64,000 bases of DNA, taken from contig JAWLHU010000006.1 in the NCBI GenBank assembly GCA_041690255.1, positions 124,001 through 188,000 on the forward strand. The letters run 5' to 3'. Positions 24,363 through 33,570 of this stretch are shown piece after piece. A model generated the notes under the pieces. It made no database searches. It worked only from the letters and a program-made list of their open reading frames with translations, and was not told the origin of the DNA. The position numbers and the translations under genes were made by a program. This stretch comes from JAWLHU01 sp041690255 (lineage in GTDB: Bacteria > Bacillota > Sulfobacillia > Symbiobacteriales > Symbiobacteriaceae). Each line of letters begins with the position of its first letter. Positions within the stretch are counted from its first letter, which is position 1.

Positions 24363-26720
24363 GTGTTCATCATCGATCAGACCCTGGGATGGAGCTGGCA
24401 GGACCAACGGTTGACGATCGACACGCCGGTGGCGACGGTCCAGCTCTCACCGCTGGCCGGTGATCTGATCCGGTTCCGGATCACCGCAGGGGGGGCGGCG
24501 CTTGTGCTCCCCACCGAGGCGGTGGTGAAGACGGACTGGGCGCCGGTTCAGGCGACGGTGACGGAGGAGGAGGGGCGCCTGATCCTGCGGGCCGGTCGCA
24601 CGCGGGTGGAGATCGACCTCGCTCCCCTGAGCCTCTCCTGGTACGAAGGGGAGCATCTCTTCGCCATCGATCAGGAGATCCAGATCGACCGGAACCAGGT
24701 CATGGTGCGACGCCGCTTGCCACCCACCGAGCGGTTCTACGGCCTGGGTGAGAAGACCGGCTTCCTCGACAGGCGGGGTCGGCGCTACACCATGTGGAAC
24801 ACCGACGAGCCGCTTCACACCGAGGACAAGGACCCGCTTTACCAGACGATCCCCTTCCTGATCGGCCTCTCCGGGTTTCATGAAGGGCGGGCCCACGGCC
24901 TCTTCGTCGACTCCACCGCCCGGAGCCACTGGGACCTGGGCTCCATGGATCCGACCGACACCTACAGCATCCATCTGCTCAGCCCGGTCTACGACGCCTA
25001 CGTCTTCGCCGGGCCATCCATGGGGAGCCTGATCGAGCGGTACACCGAGCTGACCGGACGGATCGAGCTGCCACCGCTCTGGACCCTGGGGTATCACCAG
25101 TGCCGCTGGTCCTACTATCCGCAGGAGCGGGTGGAGTGGCTGGCACGGAACTTCCGGGAGCGAGGGATCCCCTGTGACGGCCTCTGGCTGGACATTGACT
25201 ACATGGACGGCTACCGGGTCTTCACCTGGGACCGGGAGCGCTTCCCCCAGCCGGCCAGGCTGATCAGCGACCTGGCGGAGCGGGGCTTCAAGACCGTCGT
25301 CATCGTCGATCCGGCGGTGAAGGTGGACCCGGACTACCCGGTCTACAACGAGGGTGCCGCCAACGGCTACTTCATGACCAACCCCGATGGCTCCATCCAC
25401 GTAGGGAAGGTCTGGCCGGGCGAAGCCGCCTTCCCCGACTTCCACCAGCCCGCTGTGCGCCAGTGGTGGGGGGACCTGCACCAGACGGCCTACTACGACC
25501 AGGGAATCGCCGGGATCTGGAACGACATGAACGAGCCGGCCTCCTTCCTGCCAAACGCCCACGGGGAGAATACCGTCCCCCACGACCTGCTCCAGGGCGA
25601 GGCGGGGCGGCAGGTCCCCCACAAGGAGGTCCACAACGCCTACGGTTTTCAGATGGGCCGTGCGACCCATGAGGGCTGGAAGCGGCTTCGCCCCGAGAAG
25701 CGACCGTTCATTCTGACCCGGTCCGGCTATGCCGGCATCCAGCGGTACGCCGCCGTCTGGCTGGGGGATAACCACTCCTGGTGGAGCCACCTGCTTGCGG
25801 CCATCCCCATGTGCATCAACATGGGCCTCTCCGGGGTGCCCTTTGTCGGGACCGATGTGGGCGGCTTCAGCAGCAACCCGACCGGCGAGCTGGTCGCCCG
25901 CTGGATTCAGCTCGGCGCCTTCACCCCGTTCTTCCGCATGCACTCTGTCATGGTCTCTCGGGATCAGGAGCCCTGGTCCTTCGGGCCGGAGGTGGAGGAG
26001 ATCTGCCGCCGGTATATCACCCTCCGCTACCGGCTGCTGCCCCTCTTCTACTCGCTGTTCGATGAGGCCCGGCGGACGGGGTTGCCGGTCATGCGCCCGC
26101 TCGTTCTGCAGTATCAAGATGACCCCGAGACCTATCGGATCCACGACCAGGTGCTGCTGGGGCGGGATCTCATGATCGCTCCGCTCTACCAGCCCGGCGC
26201 CACCCACCGGCCTGTCTACCTGCCCGACGGGGTCTGGTACGACTTCTGGACCGGCGAGGAGCACGAGGGCAGGCGCTGGATCCTGGCGAAGGGCGATATC
26301 GGAACCCTGCCAGCCTTCGTGCGAGGCGGCGGCGTGCTGCCCATGGTGCCGGCCATGAACTACGTGGGCGAGAGGCCGGTCGAGACCCTGACGCTTCACA
26401 TCTATCCGGGAAAGGGCTCCTTTGATCTGTACGATGATGCCGGCGAGGGCTACGGCTACACCCGCGGCGAGTTCGCCCGCACCCGGATCACGGTGGATGG
26501 CGGTCGCGTGATCGTTGAATCGTCGGACGGCGGTTACCGGCCCACCTGGCAGCAGGTCGAGGTGATCCTGCACGGGTTCCCCGACCAGATGACGGATGAT
26601 GCTGCGATCACGGTCGATGGCGAGCCCATCACCACCCAGCCCGGCGGCGCCGGGGCGGTCCGCTTCGTCGTACCCAGGCCCGGCGGCTTCACCGTAGACC
26701 TGGCGGTCCGGCTGAGCTGA
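24363..26720 (+). CDS. GH31 family alpha-glucosidase
   Basis: 785 residues. Glycoside hydrolase of family 31, which releases glucose (or xylose) from the non-reducing end of alpha-glycosides. The catalytic nucleophile is D388 in WNDMNEP. FYGLGEKTG in the N-terminal beta-sandwich and TDVGGFSSNPTGELVARW with FFRMHS near residue 520 also match the family. There is no signal peptide, so it acts in the cytoplasm on imported oligosaccharides. GTG at 24363 is chosen for GGAGGTG nine bases upstream; an ATG at 24327 lacks a ribosome site. No sugar transporter or regulator is adjacent, so the natural substrate is uncertain. Confidence 0.93.
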   Translation: MFIIDQTLGWSWQDQRLTIDTPVATVQLSPLAGDLIRFRITAGGAALVLPTEAVVKTDWAPVQATVTEEEGRLILRAGRTRVEIDLAPLSLSWYEGEHLFAIDQEIQIDRNQVMVRRRLPPTERFYGLGEKTGFLDRRGRRYTMWNTDEPLHTEDKDPLYQTIPFLIGLSGFHEGRAHGLFVDSTARSHWDLGSMDPTDTYSIHLLSPVYDAYVFAGPSMGSLIERYTELTGRIELPPLWTLGYHQCRWSYYPQERVEWLARNFRERGIPCDGLWLDIDYMDGYRVFTWDRERFPQPARLISDLAERGFKTVVIVDPAVKVDPDYPVYNEGAANGYFMTNPDGSIHVGKVWPGEAAFPDFHQPAVRQWWGDLHQTAYYDQGIAGIWNDMNEPASFLPNAHGENTVPHDLLQGEAGRQVPHKEVHNAYGFQMGRATHEGWKRLRPEKRPFILTRSGYAGIQRYAAVWLGDNHSWWSHLLAAIPMCINMGLSGVPFVGTDVGGFSSNPTGELVARWIQLGAFTPFFRMHSVMVSRDQEPWSFGPEVEEICRRYITLRYRLLPLFYSLFDEARRTGLPVMRPLVLQYQDDPETYRIHDQVLLGRDLMIAPLYQPGATHRPVYLPDGVWYDFWTGEEHEGRRWILAKGDIGTLPAFVRGGGVLPMVPAMNYVGERPVETLTLHIYPGKGSFDLYDDAGEGYGYTRGEFARTRITVDGGRVIVESSDGGYRPTWQQVEVILHGFPDQMTDDAAITVDGEPITTQPGGAGAVRFVVPRPGGFTVDLAVRLS

Positions 26721-26818
26721 CCGCATCCCCCATTTTGACAACTTCGGCGGATATGGCAGGACCAACCGCTATGATACGCTCAAATTAGGCGAACAATGAG
26801 AGCGGAGGGGGATGTCGA

Positions 26819-27166
26819 ATGGCTCAGAGCGTGGTAGAGATGGATCGCAACGTAGTGGAGCAGGCCGTCATGCGGTTCTTTCACATGTGCAATACCCACT
26901 GTCCCGGGAACCTGGCCCCGCTGATGACGCCCGACGTGGAGTTCCTGGCCGATGAGAACTCGGTCGGGCAGGATGCGGTCAACGCCTACTTTGTCGAGCT
27001 CTGGGAGGCCTACCCCGAGCTGACCTTCGTCGTGGAGAACGTCCTGGTAGATGGCAGCGGCGCCGCCGCTGAGCTCTCCTACACGAAGGGGCCTGACCAG
27101 AACGGCACCCGCTGCATCATCATGCAGTTCAAGGGGAACCTGGTCCGCCGGATGCGCTGCTACTAG
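26819..27166 (+). CDS. NTF2-like (SnoaL/ketosteroid-isomerase-like) protein
   Basis: 115 residues, a small alpha+beta cone fold by pattern: helix EQAVMRFFHMCNT, then LMTPDVEFLADENSVGQDAV and the final beta strands ELSYTKGPDQNG and IIMQFKGNLVRRM. Members act as enzymes or bind small hydrophobic ligands. The key acidic residues of ketosteroid isomerase cannot be assigned with confidence. ATG at 26819 follows GGAGGGGGA, and a hairpin terminator closes the gene. The function is unknown. Confidence 0.7.
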   Translation: MAQSVVEMDRNVVEQAVMRFFHMCNTHCPGNLAPLMTPDVEFLADENSVGQDAVNAYFVELWEAYPELTFVVENVLVDGSGAAAELSYTKGPDQNGTRCIIMQFKGNLVRRMRCY

Positions 27167-27181
27167 GTCTGGCAAAGCGTG

Positions 27182-27210
27182 AACCCCCACCGCGGATGGT
27201 GGGGGTTTCC
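27182..27210 (+). terminator. Terminator of the NTF2-like gene
   Basis: AACCCCCACC pairs with GGTGGGGGTT, followed by TCC. Confidence 0.7.
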
Positions 27211-27242
27211 TTCATTGACGCTGCGCTGGTGGCGCCGCACAT

Positions 27243-27959
27243 TTACCGCAGGGTGACCAGTCCGTCGACCGCTACGACCCCGCCCTCATGGGCGATCAGC
27301 GGGTTCAGGTCCAGCTCGGCCAGGGCCGGCCAGCTCGCGATCAACTGGGAGATCGCCACCAGGGTCCGGGCCAGCGCCTTCAGGTCCACGGGCGGCTTGC
27401 CGCGCACGCCGGTCAGCAGGGCGTAGCCCTTCAGCTCCCGGAGCATCAGCGCCGCCTGCTCCTCGCTCACCGGGGCGAGCCGGAAGGTGACATCCTTCAT
27501 CACCTCGGTGAAGATCCCGCCCAGACCGGTCATGATCACCGGGCCGAAGGAGCTGTCCTGGAGGCCGCCCACGATCAACTCCACGCCGGGTGGCGCCATC
27601 TGCTGGATCAGGACGCCGTCGATCCGGGCGTCCGGCTTGTAGCTCCGGGCGTTGGCCAGGACCTCGGCGCACGCCGCGGCCGCCTCCGTCGGGCCATCGA
27701 TCCGCAGCCGGACGCAGCCCGCCTCGGTCTTGTGCCCGATGTCCGGTGAGACGATCTTGACCGCCAGCCTGCCACCCAGCCGCTCCGCCGCCTCCGACGC
27801 CTCCGTCGGCGTGTGGACCAGCTCGCAGGGAGCGACGGGGATCTGCCATTGCCGGAAGATCTCATAGGTCTCCCACTCGGTCAACTGCCGCCGCTCCTGC
27901 GCAGCGCAGGTGGCCTCAATCCGCTCCAACGTCTGATGCGCCCTTTCACGCACCGCCAT
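27243..27959 (-). CDS. NDP-forming acyl-CoA synthetase, beta subunit (ATP-grasp)
   Basis: 238 residues, the size of a stand-alone beta subunit. An ATP-grasp fold is visible: AERLGGRLAVKIVSPDIGHKT (nucleotide-binding Lys), IQQMAPPGVELIVGGLQDSS and GLGGIFTEVMKDVTFRLAPV, ending in LAELDLNPLIAHEGG, where Glu/Asp and Asn bind metal. Together with the alpha subunit encoded just upstream it would make acetate or another acid plus ATP from acyl-CoA, ADP and phosphate (or the reverse). ATG at 27959 follows GAGGAGGAG. It lies 38 bases after the alpha gene, so both form one operon. Confidence 0.9.
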   Translation of the reverse strand: MAVRERAHQTLERIEATCAAQERRQLTEWETYEIFRQWQIPVAPCELVHTPTEASEAAERLGGRLAVKIVSPDIGHKTEAGCVRLRIDGPTEAAAACAEVLANARSYKPDARIDGVLIQQMAPPGVELIVGGLQDSSFGPVIMTGLGGIFTEVMKDVTFRLAPVSEEQAALMLRELKGYALLTGVRGKPPVDLKALARTLVAISQLIASWPALAELDLNPLIAHEGGVVAVDGLVTLR

Positions 27960-27997
27960 GCTGCATCTCCTCCTCGGTTCGTTGCCTACAGGGTGGG

Positions 27998-29458
27998 CTA
28001 AGGCGGGGTGGGCTTCTGTCGCTCTACGGCGTAGCGGACCATGGCCGCGAGGGCCGCGGCCGCCTCATCGGGGGAGCCGAAGGTCATGATCCCATTCTCC
28101 TCCAACAGCCTGCGGGCTTGGGCCACGCCGTGGCCCGCCATCAGCACGGGGAAGAGCGGCTTGTCCAGCGAGTTCCGCTTCAGGCCGGGCAGCAGGCTGA
28201 GCAACTCCCGGGCCATCTCCTCGGCGGTGTTGAACCTGGTCGGAATGAAGAGGTGCATGACGGCATCGACCCCGGGGTCACGCAGCGCGGCAGCGACCGC
28301 CTGAGCGACCTGGTGCGGCCCGACGCCACCGGTCATGTCCACGTGGCCGTCCGGCTCGCCCACCGAGGCGAAGGCGGGCAGCGTGGCTCGCAGCGAGGCC
28401 TTGGTGGATGGGCTGAACCGGGCCAGCGAGAGCCCACGGTCGGCCATGGCGTCCAGGGCGTAGACCCCCGGTCCGCCGGCGTTGGTCAGCACAGAGACGC
28501 GACCGCCCAGCGGCAGCGGGAGCCGGTCGAAGGCGGAGAGGGTGACGGCGAACTCATCAATGCGACTCACCCGGATCAGGCCGTACTGGCGGAAGGCACC
28601 ATCGTAGATCCGGTCGGCACCGGCCAGCGCCCCGGTGTGGGACTTGGCGGCATCGCTGCCCTGGCCGGTCCGCCCGACCTTCAGGACCACCACCGGCTTC
28701 CGACCGGCAGCCCGGGCCGCCGCCTCTACCAGCGCCCGGCCGGAGGGGCTCCCCTCCACGTAGAGGCCGATCGCCCGGGTCGTCTTGTCCTGGCCCAGGT
28801 GCTCCAGGACCTCGCCCATCTCCACATCGGCCATGTTGCCCAGGCTGATGAACTTGTTCAGGCCGACCGGTACGGGCAGGGAACCCCATTCCAGCGCCAT
28901 CCAGGCGCCCATGGCCCCGCTCTGGGAGAGCAGGGAGATCCCGCTGGGCCGCCGGTGGACACCGGTCAGGAAGGTGGTATCGACCCGGTTCCGGTTGTCA
29001 ATGATCCCGACGCAGTTCGGGCCCACCAGCCGGACGTCCACATCTTCGCAGGCCTCGCGCAGCTGGGCCTGCCAGGCCCGCCCCTCATCGGTATGGGTCT
29101 CGGCAAAACCGCCGGCCACGGCGACCACGGTGCGCAGATCACCCCGCTGCACGCGGCGCAAGCGGATTGCCTCGGCCATGGCGGGGGTGGTGGATGCAGG
29201 CACAGCCAGGATCAACATCTCAATGGTGGCCGGTACGCTCATGAGATCCGGGTAGGCGGTGACGCCCAGGACGGACGGGGCCTTCGGATGGATCACGGCC
29301 AACTGCCCGGCATAGCCCGCCTCCAGCAGGTTATGCAGGACCTGGTGGCCCGGTTTGGTCGGGTCGTTCGAGGCGCCGGCGATCGCGATGCCGCGGGGTC
29401 GGAAGAGCGCATCGAGCGATGCGGCCGGATTCTGTGCCGTCTTACCCATCATTTTCAT
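27998..29458 (-). CDS. NDP-forming acyl-CoA synthetase, alpha subunit (CoA-binding)
   Basis: 486 residues. An N-terminal Rossmann CoA-binding domain (GIAIAGASNDPTKPG near residue 25, RLVGPNCVGIID) is followed by the two succinyl-CoA-ligase-like domains: GISLLSQSGAMGAW, FISLGNMADVEMGEVLEHLG and the loop KSHTGALAGADRIYD, whose His is the residue that is phosphorylated. VSVLTNAGGPGVYALDAM begins the third domain. The enzyme is split into alpha and beta chains, as in archaeal ADP-forming synthetases, whereas many bacteria have a fused form. ATG at 29458 follows AAAGGAGGT. The substrate (acetate, branched or aryl acids) is not evident. Confidence 0.92.
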   Translation of the reverse strand: MKMMGKTAQNPAASLDALFRPRGIAIAGASNDPTKPGHQVLHNLLEAGYAGQLAVIHPKAPSVLGVTAYPDLMSVPATIEMLILAVPASTTPAMAEAIRLRRVQRGDLRTVVAVAGGFAETHTDEGRAWQAQLREACEDVDVRLVGPNCVGIIDNRNRVDTTFLTGVHRRPSGISLLSQSGAMGAWMALEWGSLPVPVGLNKFISLGNMADVEMGEVLEHLGQDKTTRAIGLYVEGSPSGRALVEAAARAAGRKPVVVLKVGRTGQGSDAAKSHTGALAGADRIYDGAFRQYGLIRVSRIDEFAVTLSAFDRLPLPLGGRVSVLTNAGGPGVYALDAMADRGLSLARFSPSTKASLRATLPAFASVGEPDGHVDMTGGVGPHQVAQAVAAALRDPGVDAVMHLFIPTRFNTAEEMARELLSLLPGLKRNSLDKPLFPVLMAGHGVAQARRLLEENGIMTFGSPDEAAAALAAMVRYAVERQKPTPP

Positions 29459-29644
29459 CGCGGCGACCTCCTTTCCTGAGATCCCTCATCTTGATCCCAG
29501 GGTACCGCCAGATGGCGGGCTGGCATATCCCCCCTAGGTACCAAAAAGGCATAGTCGCCGAAGGGCAGAGAATCAGGCAGGCCCCCTACAAAAGATGTCG
29601 AACATGCTCTGGTGAATGGAGTCGATCCGGGAGGAGGCGGTCGT

Positions 29645-30364
29645 GTGACGGAGACGCCGCGGGTGCTGGTTGCAGAGGACGATGCCGATGTGCGCAGCAT
29701 GGTCCGTTTTCTCCTGGAGCGGGAGGGCTATGCCGTCAGCACCGCAGCCGATGGTGCCGCCGGCCTGCTGCTCGCCGCGCGCGAGCGTCCCGACCTCCTG
29801 ATCCTCGACGTGATGATGCCCCACGCTGACGGATGGGAGGTCCTCACCCAGTTCCGCCGCTTCTCCGATGCCCCCGTACTGATGCTGACCGCCCTCGACC
29901 AGGCGTCGGAGCGCTGTAAGGGACTGCAGTTGGGCGCCGATGACTACCTGACCAAGCCCTTCTTCCCGCCGGAGCTGGTCATGCGGGCCCGAGCCCTGCT
30001 CCGCCGCCCGGTCGCCGCGCCCAGCTCGCCGTCCGGCCCGGTGCCGCTGGTGTTCAACGCACGGCCCGAGCGGATCACCTTCCCCGGTCTGGAGATCGAT
30101 CTGAAGGCCGGTCGGGTGAATGGGCAGGAGCTGCCGCCCAAGGAGCTTGCCCTGCTGGTCACCCTCGCCCGAGAGCCGAGGCGGGTCTTCACCCGGGAGG
30201 AGTTGGGCGAATTGGTCTGGGGCCAGCGCAACGGCTTTGACGCCCGCACGGTCCACACCCATGTGAAGCGGCTGCGGGAGCGGCTGGCGATGGGTGGGCG
30301 CCAGTATATCCACACCGTCTGGGGTGTCGGATACCGCTTCGAGGTGGTAGAGGAATCGCACTAA
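29645..30364 (+). CDS. OmpR-type response regulator
   Basis: 239 residues. Receiver domain with the acidic pair EDD at residues 9-11, phosphoacceptor D55 in LLILDVMMPHADGWEVL, the conserved Thr in LMLTALD and the Lys in YLTKPF. It is joined to a C-terminal winged helix (TREELGELVWGQRNGFDART, HVKRLRERL) of the OmpR/PhoB class. GTG at 29645 follows GGGAGGAGG; a GTG at 29612 is less likely. It has no kinase gene fused or overlapping, but a receiver, a hybrid kinase and an Hpt gene follow within 5 kb, so it may be their output. A hairpin separates it from the next gene. Confidence 0.92.
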   Translation: MTETPRVLVAEDDADVRSMVRFLLEREGYAVSTAADGAAGLLLAARERPDLLILDVMMPHADGWEVLTQFRRFSDAPVLMLTALDQASERCKGLQLGADDYLTKPFFPPELVMRARALLRRPVAAPSSPSGPVPLVFNARPERITFPGLEIDLKAGRVNGQELPPKELALLVTLAREPRRVFTREELGELVWGQRNGFDARTVHTHVKRLRERLAMGGRQYIHTVWGVGYRFEVVEESH

Positions 30365-30401
30365 CAGGCCCTCGGACGGTCACATACCGCCGAGGGCCTG
30401 T
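30364..30401 (+). terminator. Hairpin after the OmpR-type regulator
   Basis: ACAGGCCCTCGG pairs with CCGAGGGCCTGT. The stem is strong but the following T-run is short, so it may be a terminator or a processing/stabilising hairpin. Confidence 0.6.
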
Positions 30402-30538
30402 TATGCGGGACGTCCTCCCATGTGGCTCGCAAACGATTGAGATGAGACGAGACTTTCCTATCCTTCGAGCAAGAAGGAACTCTTCCTGCCTTCTGGCGGA
30501 TAACCCTGAAAATCTCATGCCCCGACGCACGGAAGACG

Positions 30539-30568
30539 TAGACACGAAAGCCTCGCGACACCTACAAT
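30539..30568 (+). promoter_or_regulatory. Candidate promoter of the receiver-kinase pair
   Basis: TAGACA (30539-30544), 18-base spacer, TACAAT (30563-30568), ~40 bases before the GTG start at 30609. Confidence 0.5.
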
Positions 30569-30608
30569 ATAGAGAGGATTTCCCGATAGGGCGAAAGGAG
30601 GTGGTCTG

Positions 30609-30992
30609 GTGGCACTTCGTATCCTCCTAATTGAGGACGACCCAGATATTCAGAAGATGGTTCAGCTCTCTCTAAAGTACCAGGGCGGTCACCAGGTCTC
30701 CGTGGCCTCCGGTGGGAAAGAAGGGCTTGCCAAGGCCGGTGCAGAGATGCCGGACCTGATCCTCCTCGATGTCATGATGCCGGAGATGGACGGTTATGAG
30801 ACCTGTAAGCGGCTGAAGGCTGACCCGGCCACAAAGCATATCCCCGTTGTCTTTCTCAGCGCCAGGGCGCAGCAGAGCGAGATTCAGAAGGGCCGGGATC
30901 TCGGCGCGATCGGCTACCTGGTCAAGCCCTTTGACCCCATGAGTCTCTCCAGCCAGTTGGAGGCGATGGCAAAGGGTGCGCGGGGCGAGTAA
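30609..30992 (+). CDS. Single-domain response regulator (CheY-like)
   Basis: 127 residues, a receiver domain only. Acidic pair EDD at residues 7-9, phosphoacceptor D54 in LILLDVMMPEMDGYETC, the Ser in VFLSARA and the Lys in YLVKPFDP are all present. It has no output domain, so it would pass a phosphate or bind a partner. GTG at 30609 follows GAAAGGAGGTGG. Its stop is 43 bases before the hybrid kinase start, so the two are likely co-transcribed, and it may shuttle phosphate between the kinase and the Hpt protein encoded at 34193-34519. Confidence 0.92.
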   Translation: MALRILLIEDDPDIQKMVQLSLKYQGGHQVSVASGGKEGLAKAGAEMPDLILLDVMMPEMDGYETCKRLKADPATKHIPVVFLSARAQQSEIQKGRDLGAIGYLVKPFDPMSLSSQLEAMAKGARGE

Positions 30993-31035
30993 CCGTCTCT
31001 CTATTGAGTCATACCCATAAGAGGAGCGGGCAATT

Positions 31036-33303
31036 TTGGACTTCAACTCGACTCTCCAGGAAGTGTACTGGAACAGCCTGGACGGGATTGTCATAGCGGA
31101 CAAGGACACCGTGATCACCGATGTAAACCCGTCCTACGAGGCGGTCACCGGCTACACCCGGGAGGAGTTGCTTGGTCGGAAGACCAACATCATCCGCTCC
31201 GGGCTGACTCCGCCGGAGGTCTTCCGGGAGATGTGGGACCAGCTGGCCAAGCACGGCAAGTGGGTCGGCGAGATCATCAATCGGCACAAGAACGGCTCTC
31301 TCTGGTACTCCTTCCTCTCCATCACCAAGGTGGTGGATGAGCAAGGGGAGACCGTCGCGTACGTGGGCATGGCCCGCGATATCACCCGACGCAAGGAGAT
31401 GGAGCAGCAGCTCCGGCAGAACCTGGTCGAGATCCAGGTCGCCCGGGAGATGGCCGATGCGCAGGCCAACCGGCTCCGCTCGATCCTGGAGTCGGTGGGC
31501 GAAGCGATCATCATGGTGGACAACCTCGGCCTCTGCGTCGTGGCGAACCATCAGGTCGGCGGGGTGCTCGGGCTGCCGGCGGAGCAGATCATCGGCAAGT
31601 CGATCCACGAGCTCCGCTCGATCGGCGCCCGGCTCTTCCGGGGCACCGGCGCACTCGCCTGGTCACCGGGACCCGGCGGTGGGCCGCCCATCGAGATCGA
31701 GACCCAGATCGTGGAGACCCGGGAGGAGAAGCAGCGGGTCTTCCACGAGTTTGCTGCGCCCGTGCAAGATGAGGCCGGGCGGGTGATCGGGCGCATCTAC
31801 GTCTATCGCGACATCACCAAGGAGACCGAAGTGGACCGGATGAAGTCCGAGTTCATTGCGACCGTCTCCCATGAACTGCGGACGCCCATGACCTCGATCA
31901 AGGGGTCCCTGGGCCTGGTGCTGGGCGGCGTGGCCGGCGACCTGCCCGCCGATGCCAAGGACCTGCTCTCGATCGCCCAGAACAACACGGACCGGTTGAT
32001 TCGGCTGATCAACGACATCCTTGACATCTCCCGGATCGAGGCCGGCAAGATGGAGATCAAGCGGGCGCCGATCGCCAGCATGGACGCCATCCACCGGGCT
32101 GTCCAGGAACTGGAGGGGTTCGCCCATCAGCGGGATATCACCATTGTGACCGAGGGGCCGGAGGAGTTACCGCGGGTCATGGCCGATGGTGACCGGCTGC
32201 AGCAGGTGCTGGTCAACCTGATTTCGAACGCGATCAAGTTCAGCCCGCCATCGACCGAGGTGAAGGTGCGGGCCTTCCTGGAGCACGGCTATGTCCACGT
32301 CCAGGTGATCGACCGGGGGCCGGGCATCGCCCCGGACCAGCAGACCGCGATCTTCGAGAAGTTCCACCGGATCGACAACGCCGCCTCGCGCAAGACGGGC
32401 GGTACCGGCCTCGGCCTGGCCATCTGCAAGGCGATCGTGGAGGAGCACGGCGGTCAGATCTGGGTCGAGTCAGAGATGGGTGAGGGTTCGACCTTCTCCT
32501 TCACCATGCCGCTGGAGCCCGAGCTGCAGCATCTCCATCTCCCGATCACCCTGGGGAACAAGACGGTCCTCGTGGTGGATGACGACCCGGACATCGTCCG
32601 GCTGATCATGCTCTCCCTGGAGCAGGAGGGCTTCCAGACCCTGGGCGCCACATCGGGCGAGCAGGCGCTGGAGATCGCCCGCACAAGGCATGTCGATGCG
32701 ATCACCCTCGATCTGCTGATGCCGGGCATGCACGGGCTCGAGGTGACCCGCCGGCTGAAGGAGGACGCGACCACCCGGAACATCCCGGTGGTGGTGATCT
32801 CGGCCTACACGACGGGGCGTGAGCCCGAACTGGTCGCCCTGGGCGTGGCCGGAGTGATCGCCAAGCCGATCGACGAGGGGAAGCTGCTCATGACGATCCG
32901 GGCGGTGCTCGGCTCGGTCGCCGGGCAGAAGTCGCAGCCGCAGATCATGGTGGTCGATGATGACCCGGATGTGCGCCGGATCATCGGGGTGATGCTGGAG
33001 CGGGCCGGTTACGATGTCCGCGCCGCCTCCGATGGCCAGGAGGCATTCAAGCTGATCATGGAGGAGCGGCCGGACCTGCTGATCCTCGATCTGATGATGC
33101 CGAACCTGGACGGCTTCCAACTGGTCCGGCTCCTGCGGCAGCGAAGATGGACCCAGCAGATCCCGCTCCTTGTCCTGACGGCGCTGGATCTGACCGAGGG
33201 CGAGAAGACGCTGCTGCAACTGGGACCGACGCATCATCTGACCAAGGGGCCGCTGATCCAGGAAGAGGTTGTGAACCGGGTTCGGGACCTGTTGAAGCCA
33301 TAG
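31036..33303 (+). CDS. Hybrid sensor histidine kinase (PAS-PAS-kinase-REC-REC)
   Basis: 755 residues and no membrane segment, so a cytoplasmic sensor. Order: PAS domain at ~5-120 (VNPSYEAVTGYTREELLGR, ending GMARDITRRK), helical linker, a second PAS at ~145-265, then HisKA with H279 in SHELRTPMTSIKGS. The ATP-binding domain has NLISNAIKFSPP, DRGPGIAPDQQTAIFEKF and GGTGLGLAICKAIVEEHGG. Two receiver domains follow with D559 (LDLLMPGMHG) and D685 (LDLMMPNLDG). Two tandem receivers suggest a multi-step relay. TTG at 31036 follows GAGGAGCGG. A clear terminator is next to the stop. Confidence 0.94.
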   Translation: MDFNSTLQEVYWNSLDGIVIADKDTVITDVNPSYEAVTGYTREELLGRKTNIIRSGLTPPEVFREMWDQLAKHGKWVGEIINRHKNGSLWYSFLSITKVVDEQGETVAYVGMARDITRRKEMEQQLRQNLVEIQVAREMADAQANRLRSILESVGEAIIMVDNLGLCVVANHQVGGVLGLPAEQIIGKSIHELRSIGARLFRGTGALAWSPGPGGGPPIEIETQIVETREEKQRVFHEFAAPVQDEAGRVIGRIYVYRDITKETEVDRMKSEFIATVSHELRTPMTSIKGSLGLVLGGVAGDLPADAKDLLSIAQNNTDRLIRLINDILDISRIEAGKMEIKRAPIASMDAIHRAVQELEGFAHQRDITIVTEGPEELPRVMADGDRLQQVLVNLISNAIKFSPPSTEVKVRAFLEHGYVHVQVIDRGPGIAPDQQTAIFEKFHRIDNAASRKTGGTGLGLAICKAIVEEHGGQIWVESEMGEGSTFSFTMPLEPELQHLHLPITLGNKTVLVVDDDPDIVRLIMLSLEQEGFQTLGATSGEQALEIARTRHVDAITLDLLMPGMHGLEVTRRLKEDATTRNIPVVVISAYTTGREPELVALGVAGVIAKPIDEGKLLMTIRAVLGSVAGQKSQPQIMVVDDDPDVRRIIGVMLERAGYDVRAASDGQEAFKLIMEERPDLLILDLMMPNLDGFQLVRLLRQRRWTQQIPLLVLTALDLTEGEKTLLQLGPTHHLTKGPLIQEEVVNRVRDLLKP

Positions 33304-33306
33304 GGA

Positions 33307-33344
33307 ATGGGCAGTCGCATAGAGGTGCGGCTGCCCATTTTTTC
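33307..33344 (+). terminator. Terminator of the hybrid kinase gene
   Basis: ATGGGCAG-CGCA / TGCGGCTGCCCAT hairpin followed by TTTTTT. Confidence 0.85.
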
Positions 33345-33349
33345 AGGGT

Positions 33350-33447
33350 AGGGGTCTGGACGGGGTCTGGACGGGGTCTGGACGGGGTCTGGTAGGGGTC
33401 TGGTAGGGGGGTGGTAGGGGGGTGGTAGGGGGGTGGACGGGGGGTGG
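33350..33447. repeat. G-rich 11-bp tandem repeat
   Basis: About nine tandem units of 11 bp. The first four read TCTGGACGGGG, the next two TCTGGTAGGGG, the next ones GGTGGTAGGGG and the last GGTGGACGGGG. It therefore looks like a head-to-tail array with step-wise base changes. Runs of four or more G on the plus strand every 11 bases could form G-quadruplexes. It lies between the kinase terminator and an A/T-richer stretch that leads to the next gene. Confidence 0.85.
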
Positions 33448-33570
33448 ACCGTAGAGAATCCCAAAAACAACATAAAAACCCAAAAAATTGTAGACAGACC
33501 AACCAGATTATGGTAGAGTGGACTCGGCAGGCAGGATCCAGCAAGAATACGCCTGCAGGGATGTGGGAGT

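Noticed and set aside
24447..26765. 772-residue open frame on the minus strand
   Set aside because: Shadow of the GH31 gene on the opposite strand; high GC keeps stop codons rare. The product has no motif and is His/Gly/Asp-rich.
30364..30608. Possible riboswitch in front of the CheY-like gene
   Set aside because: GAAAGCCTC resembles a fragment of known aptamers but no conserved core or pairing is seen.
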